Below, piece after piece: positions 8,879 to 20,800 of a stretch of 64,000 nt of DNA. Source of the DNA: Fuerstiella marisgermanici (GTDB lineage: Bacteria > Planctomycetota > Planctomycetia > Planctomycetales > Planctomycetaceae); NCBI RefSeq assembly GCF_001983935.1, contig NZ_CP017641.1:1-64000 (forward strand), written 5' to 3'. Numbering within the stretch: the stretch's first letter is position 1; each line of letters opens with the position of its first letter. The notes under the pieces were generated by a model that saw nothing but the letters and a program-made list of their open reading frames with translations, was not told the origin of the DNA and made no database searches. Made by a program: the position numbers and the translations under genes.

Positions 8879-10135
8879 TCAGTTGCGAATCTGGCCGGTT
8901 CCGTGGACCACGTATTTGTAGCTCATGATTTCCCGCAATCCGCAGGGACCGCGAGCGTGAAAGCGGTCGGTGCTGATCCCGATCTCAGCACCCAACCCAA
9001 ACTCGCCGCCGTCGTTAAATCGAGTACTCGCGTTCACGATGACCGCCGACGAATCGACCTGATTCTGAAAGTACTCAGCCGCCTGCAAGCTGTTGGTGAC
9101 AATCGATTCTGTATGGCCTGACCCAAACTGCCGAATGTGACCGGCCGCTTCTTCGATGCTGTCCACGATCTTTACCGACAGAATCAGTTCCAGGTACTCC
9201 GTCCCGTAGTCTTCATCTGTAGCAGCCTTCGCGTCTTTAATTCCTTTGGCGCTTTCCGAACAGCAACGTAGTTCGACGCCCTTCGACTGCAGTTCGGCCG
9301 CGAGGGCTGGCCAGAAACGGGCGGCCGCGTCTTTGTGAATGAGCAACGTTTCCGCCGCGTTGCAGACACCCGGACGCTGACACTTGCTGTTCACCGTAAT
9401 GTCGGTCGCCATCGCCTGATCGGCCGACGCATCGATGTACACGTGGCAGATGCCATCGAAGTGCTTAATAACGGGCATAGTGGCTTCGCGAGCTACTCGT
9501 TCAATCAACGACTTTCCGCCACGCGGGATGGTGACGTCGATCAGGTCGCCCTTCGCCAGAAATTCGCCGACAGCCGCTCGGTCGGTGGTCTCCACCAGTT
9601 GCACGGCGTTTTCCGGCAAGCCTTCCGCCTTCAGGCAATCCTTCAACACGCTGTACAGCACTGTGTTGCTGTGAAACGCTTCGCTGCCCCCACGAAGGAT
9701 GACCGCATTGCCGCTCTTCACGCACAGCGCGGCGGCATCAACTGTCACGTTCGGGCGCGATTCGTAGATGAAGAAAACGACGCCCAGGGGAACTCGCACC
9801 TTGGTGACCAGCAAACCATTCGGCCGCTTGCAGCTTTCAAAAATCTCACCGACCGGGTCCGGCAGTTGACCGATTTCAACAACGGCATCGGCAAGGTTCT
9901 GCAGTCGTTCCGGCGTGAGTCGCAGGCGATCGATCATCGCGGAACTCAGACCTTTTTCCTCAGCCGCAGTCAGGTCTTTCGCATTGGCCGCCACGATCTC
10001 ATCTGCGCGAGCCACCAGTTCGGCCGCACAACGCTTTAGCCAGTTCAGCTTTTGATCGCCGGTCGCTGTCGCCAGTTCGATGGATGCCTGGCGAGCGTTT
10101 TTTGCAACTGTTTTTGCGTATTGTTTCAGTTCCAT
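8879..10135 (-). CDS. proA: Gamma-glutamyl phosphate reductase
   Basis: Second enzyme of proline biosynthesis: reduces gamma-glutamyl phosphate with NADPH to glutamate-5-semialdehyde. The 418-residue length is normal. Family segments are all present: [42 protein letters not shown], and the catalytic-cysteine region [13 protein letters not shown]. The conserved C-terminal segments are [22 protein letters not shown] and [12 protein letters not shown]. The gene is transcribed in the same direction as rpsR, but a strong hairpin separates them, and proB is not in the window. Confidence 0.96.
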   Translation of the reverse strand: MELKQYAKTVAKNARQASIELATATGDQKLNWLKRCAAELVARADEIVAANAKDLTAAEEKGLSSAMIDRLRLTPERLQNLADAVVEIGQLPDPVGEIFESCKRPNGLLVTKVRVPLGVVFFIYESRPNVTVDAAALCVKSGNAVILRGGSEAFHSNTVLYSVLKDCLKAEGLPENAVQLVETTDRAAVGEFLAKGDLIDVTIPRGGKSLIERVAREATMPVIKHFDGICHVYIDASADQAMATDITVNSKCQRPGVCNAAETLLIHKDAAARFWPALAAELQSKGVELRCCSESAKGIKDAKAATDEDYGTEYLELILSVKIVDSIEEAAGHIRQFGSGHTESIVTNSLQAAEYFQNQVDSSAVIVNASTRFNDGGEFGLGAEIGISTDRFHARGPCGLREIMSYKYVVHGTGQIRN

Positions 10136-10164
10136 GATTCCAATTGCCTCGGGGTAAACTCAAA

Positions 10165-10195
10165 GAAGCCCGGCTTTTTCGAAAAGCCGGGCTTC
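10165..10195 (-). terminator. Hairpin terminator downstream of rpsR
   Basis: Perfect 14-bp stem (GAAGCCCGGCTTTT with its complement) and a 3-nt loop, lying between rpsR and proA. On the minus strand only a short T-rich stretch (TTTGAGTTT) follows, so termination may be imperfect and some read-through into proA is possible. Confidence 0.7.
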
Positions 10196-10225
10196 GATCG
10201 TAACGTAACGTCTGCTCACCTGAAC

Positions 10226-10507
10226 CTAATCGTCAGAAACGTAAGGCAGCAGGCCGATAAACCGAGCTCGCAAAACAGCTTTCCGAACGGCTCGCTGATA
10301 CAGCGCCGATGTGCCGGTACGTCGGCGAGGCAGAATGCGGCCTTCGCGGTCGATCAAATTGCGCAACGTCTTGAGGTCTTTGTAGTCCACATACACGGGA
10401 CGAGGCACATTGCCGCCAGCCGTGAACGGGCATGTCATCTTCTTCTTCTTCAAACGAGCACGTCGTTTGCGAAGCTTCTTTAGATCCGATTTCGAAATTG
10501 TTGCCAT
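10226..10507 (-). CDS. rpsR: 30S ribosomal protein S18
   Basis: 93-residue small-subunit ribosomal protein. Recognised by the basic N-terminus ([19 protein letters not shown]) and the family core [39 protein letters not shown] and [11 protein letters not shown]. The open frame extends upstream to 10585, but those 26 residues are not S18-like, so the ATG at 10507 (MATISKSD) is used. The usual partners rpsF, ssb and rplI are absent, so the gene stands apart from the common S6-S18-L9 operon. Confidence 0.95.
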   Translation of the reverse strand: MATISKSDLKKLRKRRARLKKKKMTCPFTAGGNVPRPVYVDYKDLKTLRNLIDREGRILPRRRTGTSALYQRAVRKAVLRARFIGLLPYVSDD

Positions 10508-10573
10508 GTAACTAAGTTCGCCTTGTATGCCTGATAAGCGATTGTGGAACGGGCTAGTGAGCATGTACCGCAA

Positions 10574-10633
10574 CCACGTAGGCAAGTCTCTCCGAGACTC
10601 AAATCAGCGTCTCACAGAGACGCCGCTACGTGG
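10574..10633. repeat. Palindromic intergenic repeat (REP-like), copy 1
   Basis: A 60-bp element bounded by the inverted repeat CCACGTAG / CTACGTGG. Inside are two small hairpins, GTCTC-TCC-GAGAC and GTCTC-ACA-GAGAC. The element at 34329-34403 shares the outer CGTAGG arm and the GAGTCTCTCCGAGACTC-type hairpin. The shared architecture points to a dispersed, structured repeat family. Confidence 0.65.
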
Positions 10634-11559
10634 AACACGAGTACTGACCGCTCACTTAGAAACCTCGTAAAGCCTGCCATAGTCCTCAGCTATAGCCGAC
10701 CGCCCGGTCGGACCGAACACGCAGTGTGTGCTCGGCGAGGAAAACAGAAGTCGAGTATTGTAATCGGCTGTCCCATAGGAACAACACAAACTCCAGTCCC
10801 AATTCAGAACCACGAAAAGTGAGAACGGCGTGCAAGAATGCAGTTCTCGTGTTTCCGCCCAGCGGGCGCAACAAGTGGACGCTGTTGTTAGCCGACGGGA
10901 CCTGCGTTCGAATGCGAGAAAGCCCCATTTAAGACAGGCTCGTCCGCCTGCCGCCATACAGCGCATCGTCGTGGAACTCGCCTGATTTCCTGCGATTATG
11001 ACGCCTGCTCGCGATTGCCGGCGAAATCCACGAAATCCAATGATCCGTCGGCTGAATCAGACGGCTACGTGATTCGGCCCGACCGGACCAAACGCAGTGC
11101 CACAATAAGAAACCTCTTGAACCGCCAGAGCATCAGGGAACGCTTCCATGCTTTAGCCACCGTTCATCCGTGACGACATTTGCCCATCCGGGGCAAGACC
11201 CTGTCCGCGCCTCACGTGGACGCCCAACTTCACCGCCGCATCTACTGATCCGCAGACTCACAACGCGCTGATTGCGAAAAAAAATCTCAACAAGGCGCCT
11301 CGCGCCCTGCATGTGTGCGGCACGCCAAACAAGGCGTACTTGGGTACACCTAAACACCCACACAACGTTAGAAGTTAACACCCCCAAAAACGACAAAATG
11401 GCGGGTCTCGGTTTCCAGTCCTCCAATCTTGAACCAAATCGAAAAGTTTTCGAAAAAGTGACGCACATAACGAACACTCCTGGCGGTCAGGTCACGTGGT
11501 TCAAGATAGATAAACTCGGTATCCGTCTTGAGTCGGGCATGAGGATTTTGGGGATCTAA

Positions 11560-11580
11560 CGAACAATTCCCGATTGTTCG
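11560..11580. promoter_or_regulatory. Inverted repeat 300 bp upstream of giant gene
   Basis: Perfect 8-bp inverted repeat CGAACAAT / ATTGTTCG with a 5-nt centre. It could be an operator or an RNA hairpin in a long leader. No T-run follows on the plus strand, so it is not a typical terminator. Role unknown. Confidence 0.3.
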
Positions 11581-11884
11581 GAAAAACGTCTCAAAATCCT
11601 TGCAACCACCAAGCCTACCCTTAAGAATGCCGGGACTCTTAGGGAGAGGGAAATCCCGCTTTTTGCTGCATTTTTGACACGCGCATAATCAGACAGGGCA
11701 AGCATTATTTGCCGTAAACCGCTGTGCTGAGGGGACTTGGGCAATTCCTTCTGCGTCGCAAAATTCACCAGCCATCATGCTGAAGCTGGCCACTTCATCC
11801 CAATCCGCATTTACCTGCCAGTCGCTGCTACCGCTATAAACGGTGCAATTTGTACTCGCGAACTATCCAGAAAGCACTCATCAC

Positions 11885-14800
11885 ATGTCCCGACGAAACT
11901 TTTCTGCTGGTCTTAATCGAACGACATCTACGAAATCAGGCATTGGAGAATCGCAGCGACGGGCGGAACGGGCTCGACAGAAATCGGAACGGTTTGAGGC
12001 TCGACGCGGCTTCATCCAGCAGAAGCGTCAGGAAGAGAAAAAACGTCATCTGAGTGCCTTCAAGCGAGCCGGACTGGCATTCCGGATGTGGTGGCTGAAG
12101 CTGGCGGGCCTACTGGTTTCTGTGGTGCGACCCATTGTGGGTAAGTCCCCCGTTCAGCGAGGCCCTGTGCGTCGCAGTAATCGACCGGAACAGGCATTGG
12201 TGGGCACGGCGGCTCGATCGGCGGAGTTGCTGGAGCCGAAGGCGTTGCTGGCGGCGACGATTTCCGGGTCGAATGATTGGGATAACACGACGTTGGCGGG
12301 CGACACTGTTGGAGATAAAACTCCGACCTTCAGTTTTGGAACAGGCGCAGGCGACACGCACGTCGACATCGCAATCGTTGATGGTTCCAGCAATGTCGTC
12401 CACTACGAATCCGATGTGCACATCGGTAACACTGTGACGCCTCCGGGCTTGGCTGACGGTACTTACACGGCTCACGTGGTGGCAGATAACTCTGCATTAA
12501 TTTCTGATGCGACGACAGTGATCGGAGCCTCTGACGCTTCCATTAGCTTCACGATCAGCAGTAATTCCCCAACGTACCCGCCTCCAGGTGGCTCCGGCTT
12601 CTCAGCCACTGGGGATGGGATCGGGAAGGTCTCAGGTCGGACGTTTCACTATGATTTTTCAGCAAATCCTCACAATGACGACTTGGGCGATTTGACTTGG
12701 GGACCCGCAGCAACGTCCAGCTATGCCGACACTAAATTTGGGTTGTCTGGGTTTTCGTCCGCGAAGCTGTTTACTGCAGCAGATTTGAACTCCCTATCCG
12801 GTGGCGAGGCCATTTGGCAACGAACTGATATCCCGTTCGACTCCGATGGTAACTTCACGTCGGACAGTGTTCTGTGGGGTCGTCTAAGAGTCTTGTCGTC
12901 GACTTCATCTTGGGTCTCGGCTCGCGCAGGGATGGAAAATGGCTTAGGCGCTGAGCTGCCAGTTGTGCTCAACGGTTCAGGTGTATTCCCGGTCACAATC
13001 CTGTTTGAGGTCAGTTCCAACTCGGGAAGCAATTGGCATGCCGCCATCGATTATTACGACGCAAACAGCACTGGAGACGGCGGCGTAGTCACGAGCTTCA
13101 ATTCGGGTTTCTGGACATTTGATCCCACGGCAGACGTTGGCGGCGACCTCGCCGTGACGATTGACGACTCGGACGGCTTCATCGACTTCAGCGAACAGGC
13201 TGCGGTAGGCTTTACAGTTGCTGGTTTGGACAGTGACGCAACTGCGACTGTCACGTTTAGCGACGGTACGACGACTCTTCCTGGTATTAGCGTCACCACA
13301 AACGGGTCGCAGACCGTTGACCTGAGCGGTCTTACTGACGGCCTGATCACGGCGACGATCGTGGCTGCAGACAACGGAGGCAGCACCGCGACAGCCAGCG
13401 ACACCAGCACGAAGGATACGGTTGCGCCCATCATTGCGGCGAGTCAGTCCCAGACGATCGCGGAACACTCGGGCAACTTCAATCCGGCCTTCCTCGTCAA
13501 TGCCACAGAGGCGACTACGTCTCTGGAGAACTGGACGATCACCGGCGGCAACCATGACACAGATGGCGATTTGATCTTGCCTTTCAGCATCGACCCGTTG
13601 ACTGGAGAAATTACGATCATTGATGCAGATGATCTGAACTTCGAAAGTCGATCGTCATTTCCTCTGACGGTCACCGTTGATGATTCTGCGGGCCAGACAA
13701 GTGCGCCTGAAACAGTGACAGTCAGCCTGACCGACATCACCGAGAACGTAGCGATCGACGCAGCGGTGTTCACGGCAGGCGGTGGCCATGTCACAGTCCT
13801 GAAGTCGCCAGATGCGCCGACTGGCGATGGCTTGATTCACTTCCAGAACGCAAGTGGCGTCGACATTGCGCCAGCACATGATCCGGACAAAATCACCAGT
13901 ATCACGATCACGGGCCGTGACGGGATGGACGACTTGTTCGTTCTGGATCTCGACAATCTGGGTTCCTCCGGCTTGGACGGAGTTAGCATTAGCTACGACG
14001 GTGGCACTGGCGGAAATGACATTCTGAAGGTGATTGGCAGTGGTGACGATGCTGTTTACACACCTGACGGAACAACGTTCGGCGATGGCGTCGTGGCGAT
14101 CGCCGGCGGTCCGACAATTACATTCACCGGTCTGGAACCGGTTGACATCACTGGCATGGCCAACGTGACGATTACGTCTCCGGCCAACGCGGCAAATGCA
14201 ATGGTCCTGAATGCTGGATTTGATGACGCCACCGGTGCCATTCCGGCGATTGTTGTCAGCGGCAACACCGGCCTCGGCGGCACAATGATTGAAGCCGCTC
14301 ACCTGTGGAACAACACCAACGTTACGATTGACACCAGTGCAACCACGATTTCCGGTGCTGATTCGATTACGGTTGCATCAGCACTCACAAATGCACATGC
14401 CAACACTAATCTGACTTTGCAGACCACAGCTGACGGTACGGTCGATATTGATGCAGCAGTGACTGTCACCGGAACACTGGCCGTCAATGCTGCAACGGTC
14501 ACGCTCAATGATGACCTGACGGCGACCAGCGGCATCTCCGGAACAGCGGACACAGTCAATGTCAACGGAGCTGCGAGCGCAGCCAGCGGCAGCGTCCAGG
14601 ACGGCTTGGATGTGGCTGCAAATAACGCAGTTGTCAATCTGGACGGCAGCACGTTTGCTGAGGGAATTGTGATTTCTCAAGGCGTGACAATTCTCGGGAC
14701 ATTCTCGATTCCCAACACGTCGATCCTGCAGCCAACCAGTGGTAACGCCATCACGATTTCCGGTACCGTTGCCACAGACGACGTAACGATTCTAGGTGTC

Positions 14801-17800
14801 GATCTTGACGGAACGGCCGGCGGTGCGATCGGAATCTCTGTGCCCGCCGGTGACGTGCAAAGCGTCGATTTCCAGCTCGGAGATATCTCCGGGTTTAGCG
14901 CCTACGGCGTGCGAGTCGATGCCGGGGCAACGATTCCAAGTGGTCTGGTGCTTGACAGTGTTTCTGTGGCGAGCAATGGCCAAAACGGACTTGCTGTGTT
15001 CGGTACGTCCGGGACGCCGTCAACTGTTCCCGTTACAATTCAAAATTCGTCAACCTTCACGACAAACGGTGGCTCAGGCGCAACGAATGGTGACGGCGAC
15101 ATTGTGTTCTTCCACCATACAGGCGAGGTGACGCTCACTGACCTGACGGTCACGGGTTACGCATCGGCCGCACCACCGGCACCCGCTGAAAACGGTATTC
15201 AGTTTCGAAGCGATACCGGCGCAATCGGTCTCGTTTCGCTCAGCGACGTCACAATTAGTGGCTTCTACGAAAAAGTGCCGCTGGCATTCTACAATTACGA
15301 CAATGTTGACAACCTGACAGCCACAGGCGTTGCAATCACCGCTGAAAGCACCGGCTTCCAGCTTGCAGTGAACTTCGACGGCATTGGTGGCGATATTGAC
15401 CTGTCGTCGCTAGGTATCGATACGTCTGGAGCAATGCCTGCCACAGTTGCGCTTCAAGGTGCAGATGGCGACAATGTTCTGACAGGCAACGACGAACCGA
15501 ACGACTTCTTCGGTGGGACCGGAAACGACACGATCACCGGCAATCTGGAAAAGGACCAGGCGTTCTATGTCGGGCTCCGCTCAGACTTTACGGTTGGCGT
15601 CACAACTGATGCCAACGGGCGTGTGACCGGTTTCACGTCTGTGACGGACACCGATGCCGGGGCACCTGTCGGCCCGCTAGCTGACGAAGGAGCCGATACA
15701 CTGTCAGGTGTTGAGGTCCTTGTCTTCGACGCTGCCGGCACTCCCCTTGTCCTGGACCTGACTCAGGGGGTTCAGCAGTTTAATAGCATGGGCAGTCTGA
15801 TTGGTACTTTCGACACGATTCAGGACGCGATCGATGCGGCTGCAGATGGTGACACAATCCGTGTCTTTGACGACACGTACACCGAAGATCTGACTGTTCC
15901 GTCCGCTGCCAATCCCACGGTGCAGGACCTGACGCTCGAATTGGAAGGCACTGTAGACGGCACAATCGCCGTGACTGACGACGGGACAACAATTCGGGCG
16001 ATCGGCGACCTGACAATGGGTGATGGCTCAGCCGCCGGATTTGATCATGAAGGGACGCTTGAGACAGGCGCCTTCAAAGTCACGTTGCTCGACAGCAGCC
16101 AGGCACTCCTTGGTGAGACCACCATTGTGGGGGCCGGTGGTGAACTGGAAGCGGACAACGGAGTTTCCCTCAGCAGTGGGGAAACCCTGAAGGGCGAAGG
16201 CACAGTTGATGCCGACGTAACTCTTAACTCGGGTACGGTCGCCGGTAATCTGACGATTGAAGGCCATCTGGACGGATCGCAGGCCGCAGGTGGCACCATC
16301 ACGCCGGGGAACAGTCCTGGTATCACCAACACTGCTCAATTGACGTTGAGCGGGGCAGATACACTGACTATCGAAGTTGACGGTACAGCGGGTGCTGGCG
16401 TCGCTGGCGGTCACGACCAAACCGTTGTTGATGCCGCGCTCGACGGCCCCGGTGGCGGTGACGGCACGGTGACGCTCGGCGGAGCCACGTTGAGTCTGTC
16501 TTCTACGGGTGGCCTGCCTGCCAATGGTGTCTACACCATTATCGACAATGACGGTGGCGATGCCGTATCAGGTACATTTGCGGGGCTTGCCGAAGGTGCC
16601 ACCGTGACTGTCGGTGGCCAGGATTTGGTAATCACCTACGTCGGGGGCGACGGTAACGACGTGCTGTTGTTCACGAAGAATATGGCGAAGATTGAGTTCG
16701 GGGATGGCGGCGGGATCGGCGGTGCAAGCACTCAAAGTGAAAGTGGCACTGGTGGAACGGCACCGACAATTTTAGTCGAAGGAGGGGATCTAACCGGTAT
16801 TCCCGCCCAATATCGCACGGTATCCTTCTCGGTACCATCAGGATCGGCGCAGTCCGGTGCAAGCGATGATTATACCCTCAACGCGACGTTCGAGATTCCC
16901 GAAGGCAACTACACGTCATTGACACCATTCGACTTGACACTCGTTGACCCGGCAGGCTTGACAAGCGGCGATCCAGGATTCACGGCACCTTTGCTGGTCA
17001 TCAATCAAGACACGTTGATTGAAGGCACAGAAGATTTGAGCTTTGACCTCGACTCGATCGGCGTTGCACTGGAAAACGAGGACACCTCGGACCCAGGTGG
17101 GGCGAAGGGCGAAGGGACCACGCACAACATCACTGATGATGATTTCCTGCGAATCACAATTGACTCGGGACAGTCGCAAAGCGAAGCGACAACTCCATTC
17201 GATGTCGGTCTAACAATTGAAACGAGTGCCAATGGCGGGCCATTCGGCATGGGCAACGCCACGATTGTTTTCGGTGGCGAGATCGAATTTGATGTGGTCG
17301 ACGCGACCACTGTCGCAACCGGTAACGCGGTTGATCCTGATGACTACGCCTATCCATCGCCAGATCCAACCTTCACGCTACCTGCGGGCTACAGCGGTGG
17401 CACGGTTCAGGTGTCGATCCCTCTGGTCAACGATTCCGTTGTCGAAGGCGACGAATTGGTCGCCTTGGAAATCGACAACATTAGCAGCAGCATTACGCCC
17501 GGAAGCAGCAGCGATCCGCTGAACAGCCAGGTCTCGGTTGTTAACGACAGCGTGACGATTGAAGATGACGATGTGGCTGTCTGGAATCTGACTCAGACGC
17601 TGAACTCAGTGGATGAATCGGCCGGTACGCAAACGCATGTGATTTCACTTAACAACGGTAACGGTTCGACGACTGCCGCCGTGCTGCAAGCGGGTGAGAC
17701 TGCGGTGGTTGACTTTATCGTCACCAGTATTGATACAGAGAGAGGGGCAACGAAGGATTACGCCGCAGTGTTAGCAGCTAACATTGCGAACTGGAACACA

Positions 17801-20800
17801 ACAGAAAGTCCTGCAGGAATCAATGGAACGCTGTCGGTGAACTTAAGCGGTACGGACCCGCGTACTGCAACGATCACTTACCTGGCCGGATCTGACGGAT
17901 TGGGCGGTGGCGCGAACACCTCCATGCCTGATCTCAACATGATCTTCAATATCAATGACGATTCGCTCGTCGAAGGTGACGAAGACTACACCGTTGAACT
18001 CGCCGCACCTATGGCCGGTTTTTCAACCACCGGTGCTGATGTTTCGATCGATACCGGTCTGACAGCGCCACTGACGACGACGATCAATGACAATGAAACG
18101 GCAACCTGGTCGATTGAGCAATCAGCTGCCCAGCTGGCCAACGGTGTCAACGAAGGTGACAACGCAACTTACACGATCAAGCTGACGGCAACTGGCACCA
18201 GCACATCGAGTCCGTTTGCAATTCAAGCGAACGAGAAGGTCTCCGTCGAAATCGATGGTAGCGACTTGGGGACAGACTCCAATGACTATGCCGACACCGT
18301 GGCGGCGTTGAACACAGCGATCGGCAATTACAACGGCACGGGGCCAGGAACCTACGCTCTGAGTCCCTCCACGACTCCAAACAATATCATCCTGACTTAC
18401 ACGGCTGGTCCAACGGACAGCGTTCCCGCCGACCTGACGGTTGTGATTGGTGCAACCGACGACGCCTTGGTTGAAGGCAGTGAGTCGGTCAAGATTGAGC
18501 TGCTTGTCCCTGGTGACCCAGACAACAGCACGGTCACGAATGTCGCTGGAAATGGCTCATCAGTCACGACGGCGATCAATGACAATGAAACGGCAACCTG
18601 GTCGATTGAGCAATCAGCTGCCCAGCTGGCCAACGGTGTCAACGAAGGTGACAACGCAACTTACACGATCAAGCTGACGGCAACTGGCACCAGCACATCG
18701 AGTCCGTTTGCAATTCAAGCGAACGAGAAGGTCTCCGTCGAAATCGATGGTAGCGACTTGGGGACAGACTCCAACGACTATGCCGACACCGTGGCGGCGT
18801 TGAACACAGCGATCGGCAATTACAACGGCACGGGGCCAGGAACCTACGCTCTGAGTCCCTCCACGACTCCAAACAATATCATCCTGACTTACACGGCTGG
18901 TCCAACGGACAGCGTTCCCGCCGACCTGACGGTTGTGATTGGTGCAACCGACGACGCCTTGGTTGAAGGCAGTGAGTCGGTCAAGATTGAGCTGCTTGTC
19001 CCTGGTGACCCAGACAACAGCACGGTCACGAATGTCGCTGGAAATGGCTCATCAGTCACGACGGCGATCAATGACAATGAAACGGCAACCTGGTCGATTG
19101 AGCAATCAGCTGCCCAGCTGGCCAACGGTGTCAACGAAGGTGACAACGCAACTTACACGATCAAGCTGACGGCAACTGGCACCAGCACATCGAGTCCGTT
19201 TGCAATTCAAGCGAACGAGAAGGTCTCCGTCGAAATCGATGGTAGCGACTTGGGGACAGACTCCAACGACTATGCCGACACCGTGGCGGCGTTGAACACA
19301 GCGATCGGCAATTACAACGGCACGGGGCCAGGAACCTACGCTCTGAGTCCCTCCACGACTCCAAACAATATCATCCTGACTTACACGGCTGGTCCAACGG
19401 ACAGCGTTCCCGCCGACCTGACGGTTGTGATTGGTGCAACCGACGACGCCTTGGTTGAAGGCAGTGAGTCGGTCAAGATTGAGCTGCTTGTCCCTGGTGA
19501 TCCAGACAACAGCACGGTCACGAATGTCGCTGGAAATGGCTCATCAGTCACGACGGCGATCAATGACAATGAAACGGCAACCTGGTCGATTGAGCAATCA
19601 GCTGCCCAGCTGGCCAACGGTGTCAACGAAGGTGACAACGCAACTTACACGATCAAGCTGACGGCAACTGGCACCAGCACATCGAGTCCGTTTGCAATTC
19701 AAGCGAACGAGAAGGTCTCCGTCGAAATCGATGGTAGCGACTTGGGGACAGACTCCAACGACTATGCCGACACCGTGGCGGCGTTGAACACAGCGATCGG
19801 CAATTACAACGGCACGGGGCCAGGAACCTACGCTCTGAGTCCCTCCACGACTCCAAACAATATCATCCTGACTTACACGGCTGGTCCAACGGACAGCGTT
19901 CCCGCCGACCTGACGGTTGTGATTGGTGCAACCGACGACGCCTTGGTTGAAGGCAGTGAGTCGGTCAAGATTGAGCTGCTTGTCCCTGGTGACCCAGACA
20001 ACAGCACGGTCACGAATGTCGCTGGAAATGGCTCATCAGTCACGACGGCGATCAATGACAATGAAACGGCAACCTGGTCGATTGAGCAATCAGCTGCCCA
20101 GCTGGCCAACGGTGTCAACGAAGGTGACAACGCAACTTACACGATCAAGCTGACGGCAACTGGCACCAGCACATCGAGTCCGTTTGCAATTCAAGCGAAC
20201 GAGAAGGTCTCCGTCGAAATCGATGGTAGCGACTTGGGGACAGACTCCAATGACTATGCCGACACCGTGGCGGCGTTGAACACAGCGATCGGCAATTACA
20301 ACGGCACGGGGCCAGGAACCTACGCTCTGAGTCCCTCCACGACTCCAAACAATATCATCCTGACTTACACGGCTGGTCCAACGGACAGCGTTCCCGCCGA
20401 CCTGACGGTTGTGATTGGTGCAACCGACGACGCCTTGGTTGAAGGCAGTGAGTCGGTCAAGATTGAGCTGCTTGTCCCTGGTGACCCAGACAACAGCACG
20501 GTCACGAATGTCGCTGGAAATGGCTCATCAGTCACGACGGCGATCAATGACAATGAAACGGCAACCTGGTCGATTGAGCAATCAGCTGCCCAGCTGGCCA
20601 ACGGTGTCAACGAAGGTGACAACGCAACTTACACGATCAAGCTGACGGCAACTGGCACCAGCACATCGAGTCCGTTTGCAATTCAAGCGAACGAGAAGGT
20701 CTCCGTCGAAATCGATGGTAGCGACTTGGGGACAGACTCCAACGACTATGCCGACACCGTGGCGGCGTTGAACACAGCGATCGGCAATTACAACGGCACG

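Larger units (their letters stand above)
10508..11884. other. 1.4-kb intergenic region upstream of the first giant gene
   Basis: No convincing gene: the short frames here have no family-like pattern. It holds the rpsR upstream region, a palindromic repeat at 10574-10633, a hairpin CCGACC/GGTCGG at 10696-10711 and another at 11560-11580. The last 500 bp are more AT-rich than the neighbourhood and presumably contain the promoter and leader of the giant gene. I could not place a good -35/-10 pair. Confidence 0.5.
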
